64,000 bases of DNA from Hydractinia symbiolongicarpus (taxonomy: Eukaryota > Cnidaria > Hydrozoa > Anthoathecata > Hydractiniidae), in the NCBI RefSeq assembly GCF_029227915.1, contig NC_079887.1, positions 13,390,001-13,454,000 of the forward strand, given 5' to 3'. Positions 63,847 to 64,000 of this stretch are shown one piece after another; the first letter of the stretch is position 1, and every line of letters starts with the position of its first letter. A model generated the notes under the pieces. The model saw only the letters and a program-made list of their open reading frames with translations, was not told where the DNA came from and did no database searches. A program made the position numbers and the translations under genes.

Positions 63847-64000
63847 CTATAGTAAAAAACATATGGTGTTGACAGAACTGATATATTGATGTTGTATCTT
63901 TAATGAATTTACAAAGGGTTTTACTACTGACAGCTTCCCCTCACTTTATTGATTTACGAGTTTTCCAGTTTTAAAATGACGTCAATGAAAGTTTTTGCTT

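Overview
This is an AT-rich, intron-bearing animal genome window. It suggests a cnidarian, most likely a hydrozoan. That guess rests on secreted vWA + thrombospondin-type-1 (TSP1/TSR) genes, many decayed non-LTR retrotransposons, a Penelope-like fragment, Helitron-like and MITE-like repeats and GCTA-rich microsatellites. I cannot name the species from sequence alone. I see no prokaryotic, organellar or viral genes, no rRNA or tRNA, and no CRISPR.

Layout. 1-5.3 kb is non-coding, with a short Helitron-like element (1087-1196) and a weak pseudogene. 5.30-6.22 kb (minus) is an intronless secreted N-formylglutamate-amidohydrolase-like gene. 6.2-29.9 kb is mostly repeats: three LINE remnants (14.8-16.3, 18.8-19.3 and 19.9-21.6 kb), a Penelope-like N-terminal fragment (22.9-23.5 kb), a diverged repeat pair (10.6-13.0 and 26.6-28.2 kb) and several MITE candidates. 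29.93-44.06 kb (plus) is gene A: signal peptide, vWA, nine TSR exons and a four-exon C-terminal domain, conceptually 900 aa. Its 6.7-kb intron holds a pogo/Tigger-like MITE and a ~796-bp (CAGA)n array. 44.1-55.2 kb is intergenic, with a decayed LINE (minus) containing a perfect 56-bp-arm palindrome. 55.25-62.91 kb (minus) is gene B, a convergent paralogue of A: vWA, 17 TSR exons and the same C-terminal domain, conceptually 1365 aa. Two further minus-strand TSR exons (63.39-63.85 kb) lie upstream of B and run toward the window edge.

The main biology is this inverted pair of vWA-TSR genes. Every vWA and TSR exon has phase-1 boundaries at both ends, so modules can be added or lost without breaking the frame. 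In both genes the TSRs follow a three-exon higher-order unit (types A, B, C). In gene B one such unit (~759 bp, introns included) is repeated with no difference that I could find by eye over ~775 bp. Both proteins end in the same Cys-containing, helix-rich domain that I do not recognise, with no transmembrane segment. They look like secreted adhesive or matrix proteins with rapidly changing TSR number. Exon coordinates were derived by hand from GT/AG sites, reading frame and paralogue comparison; no transcript data were available.
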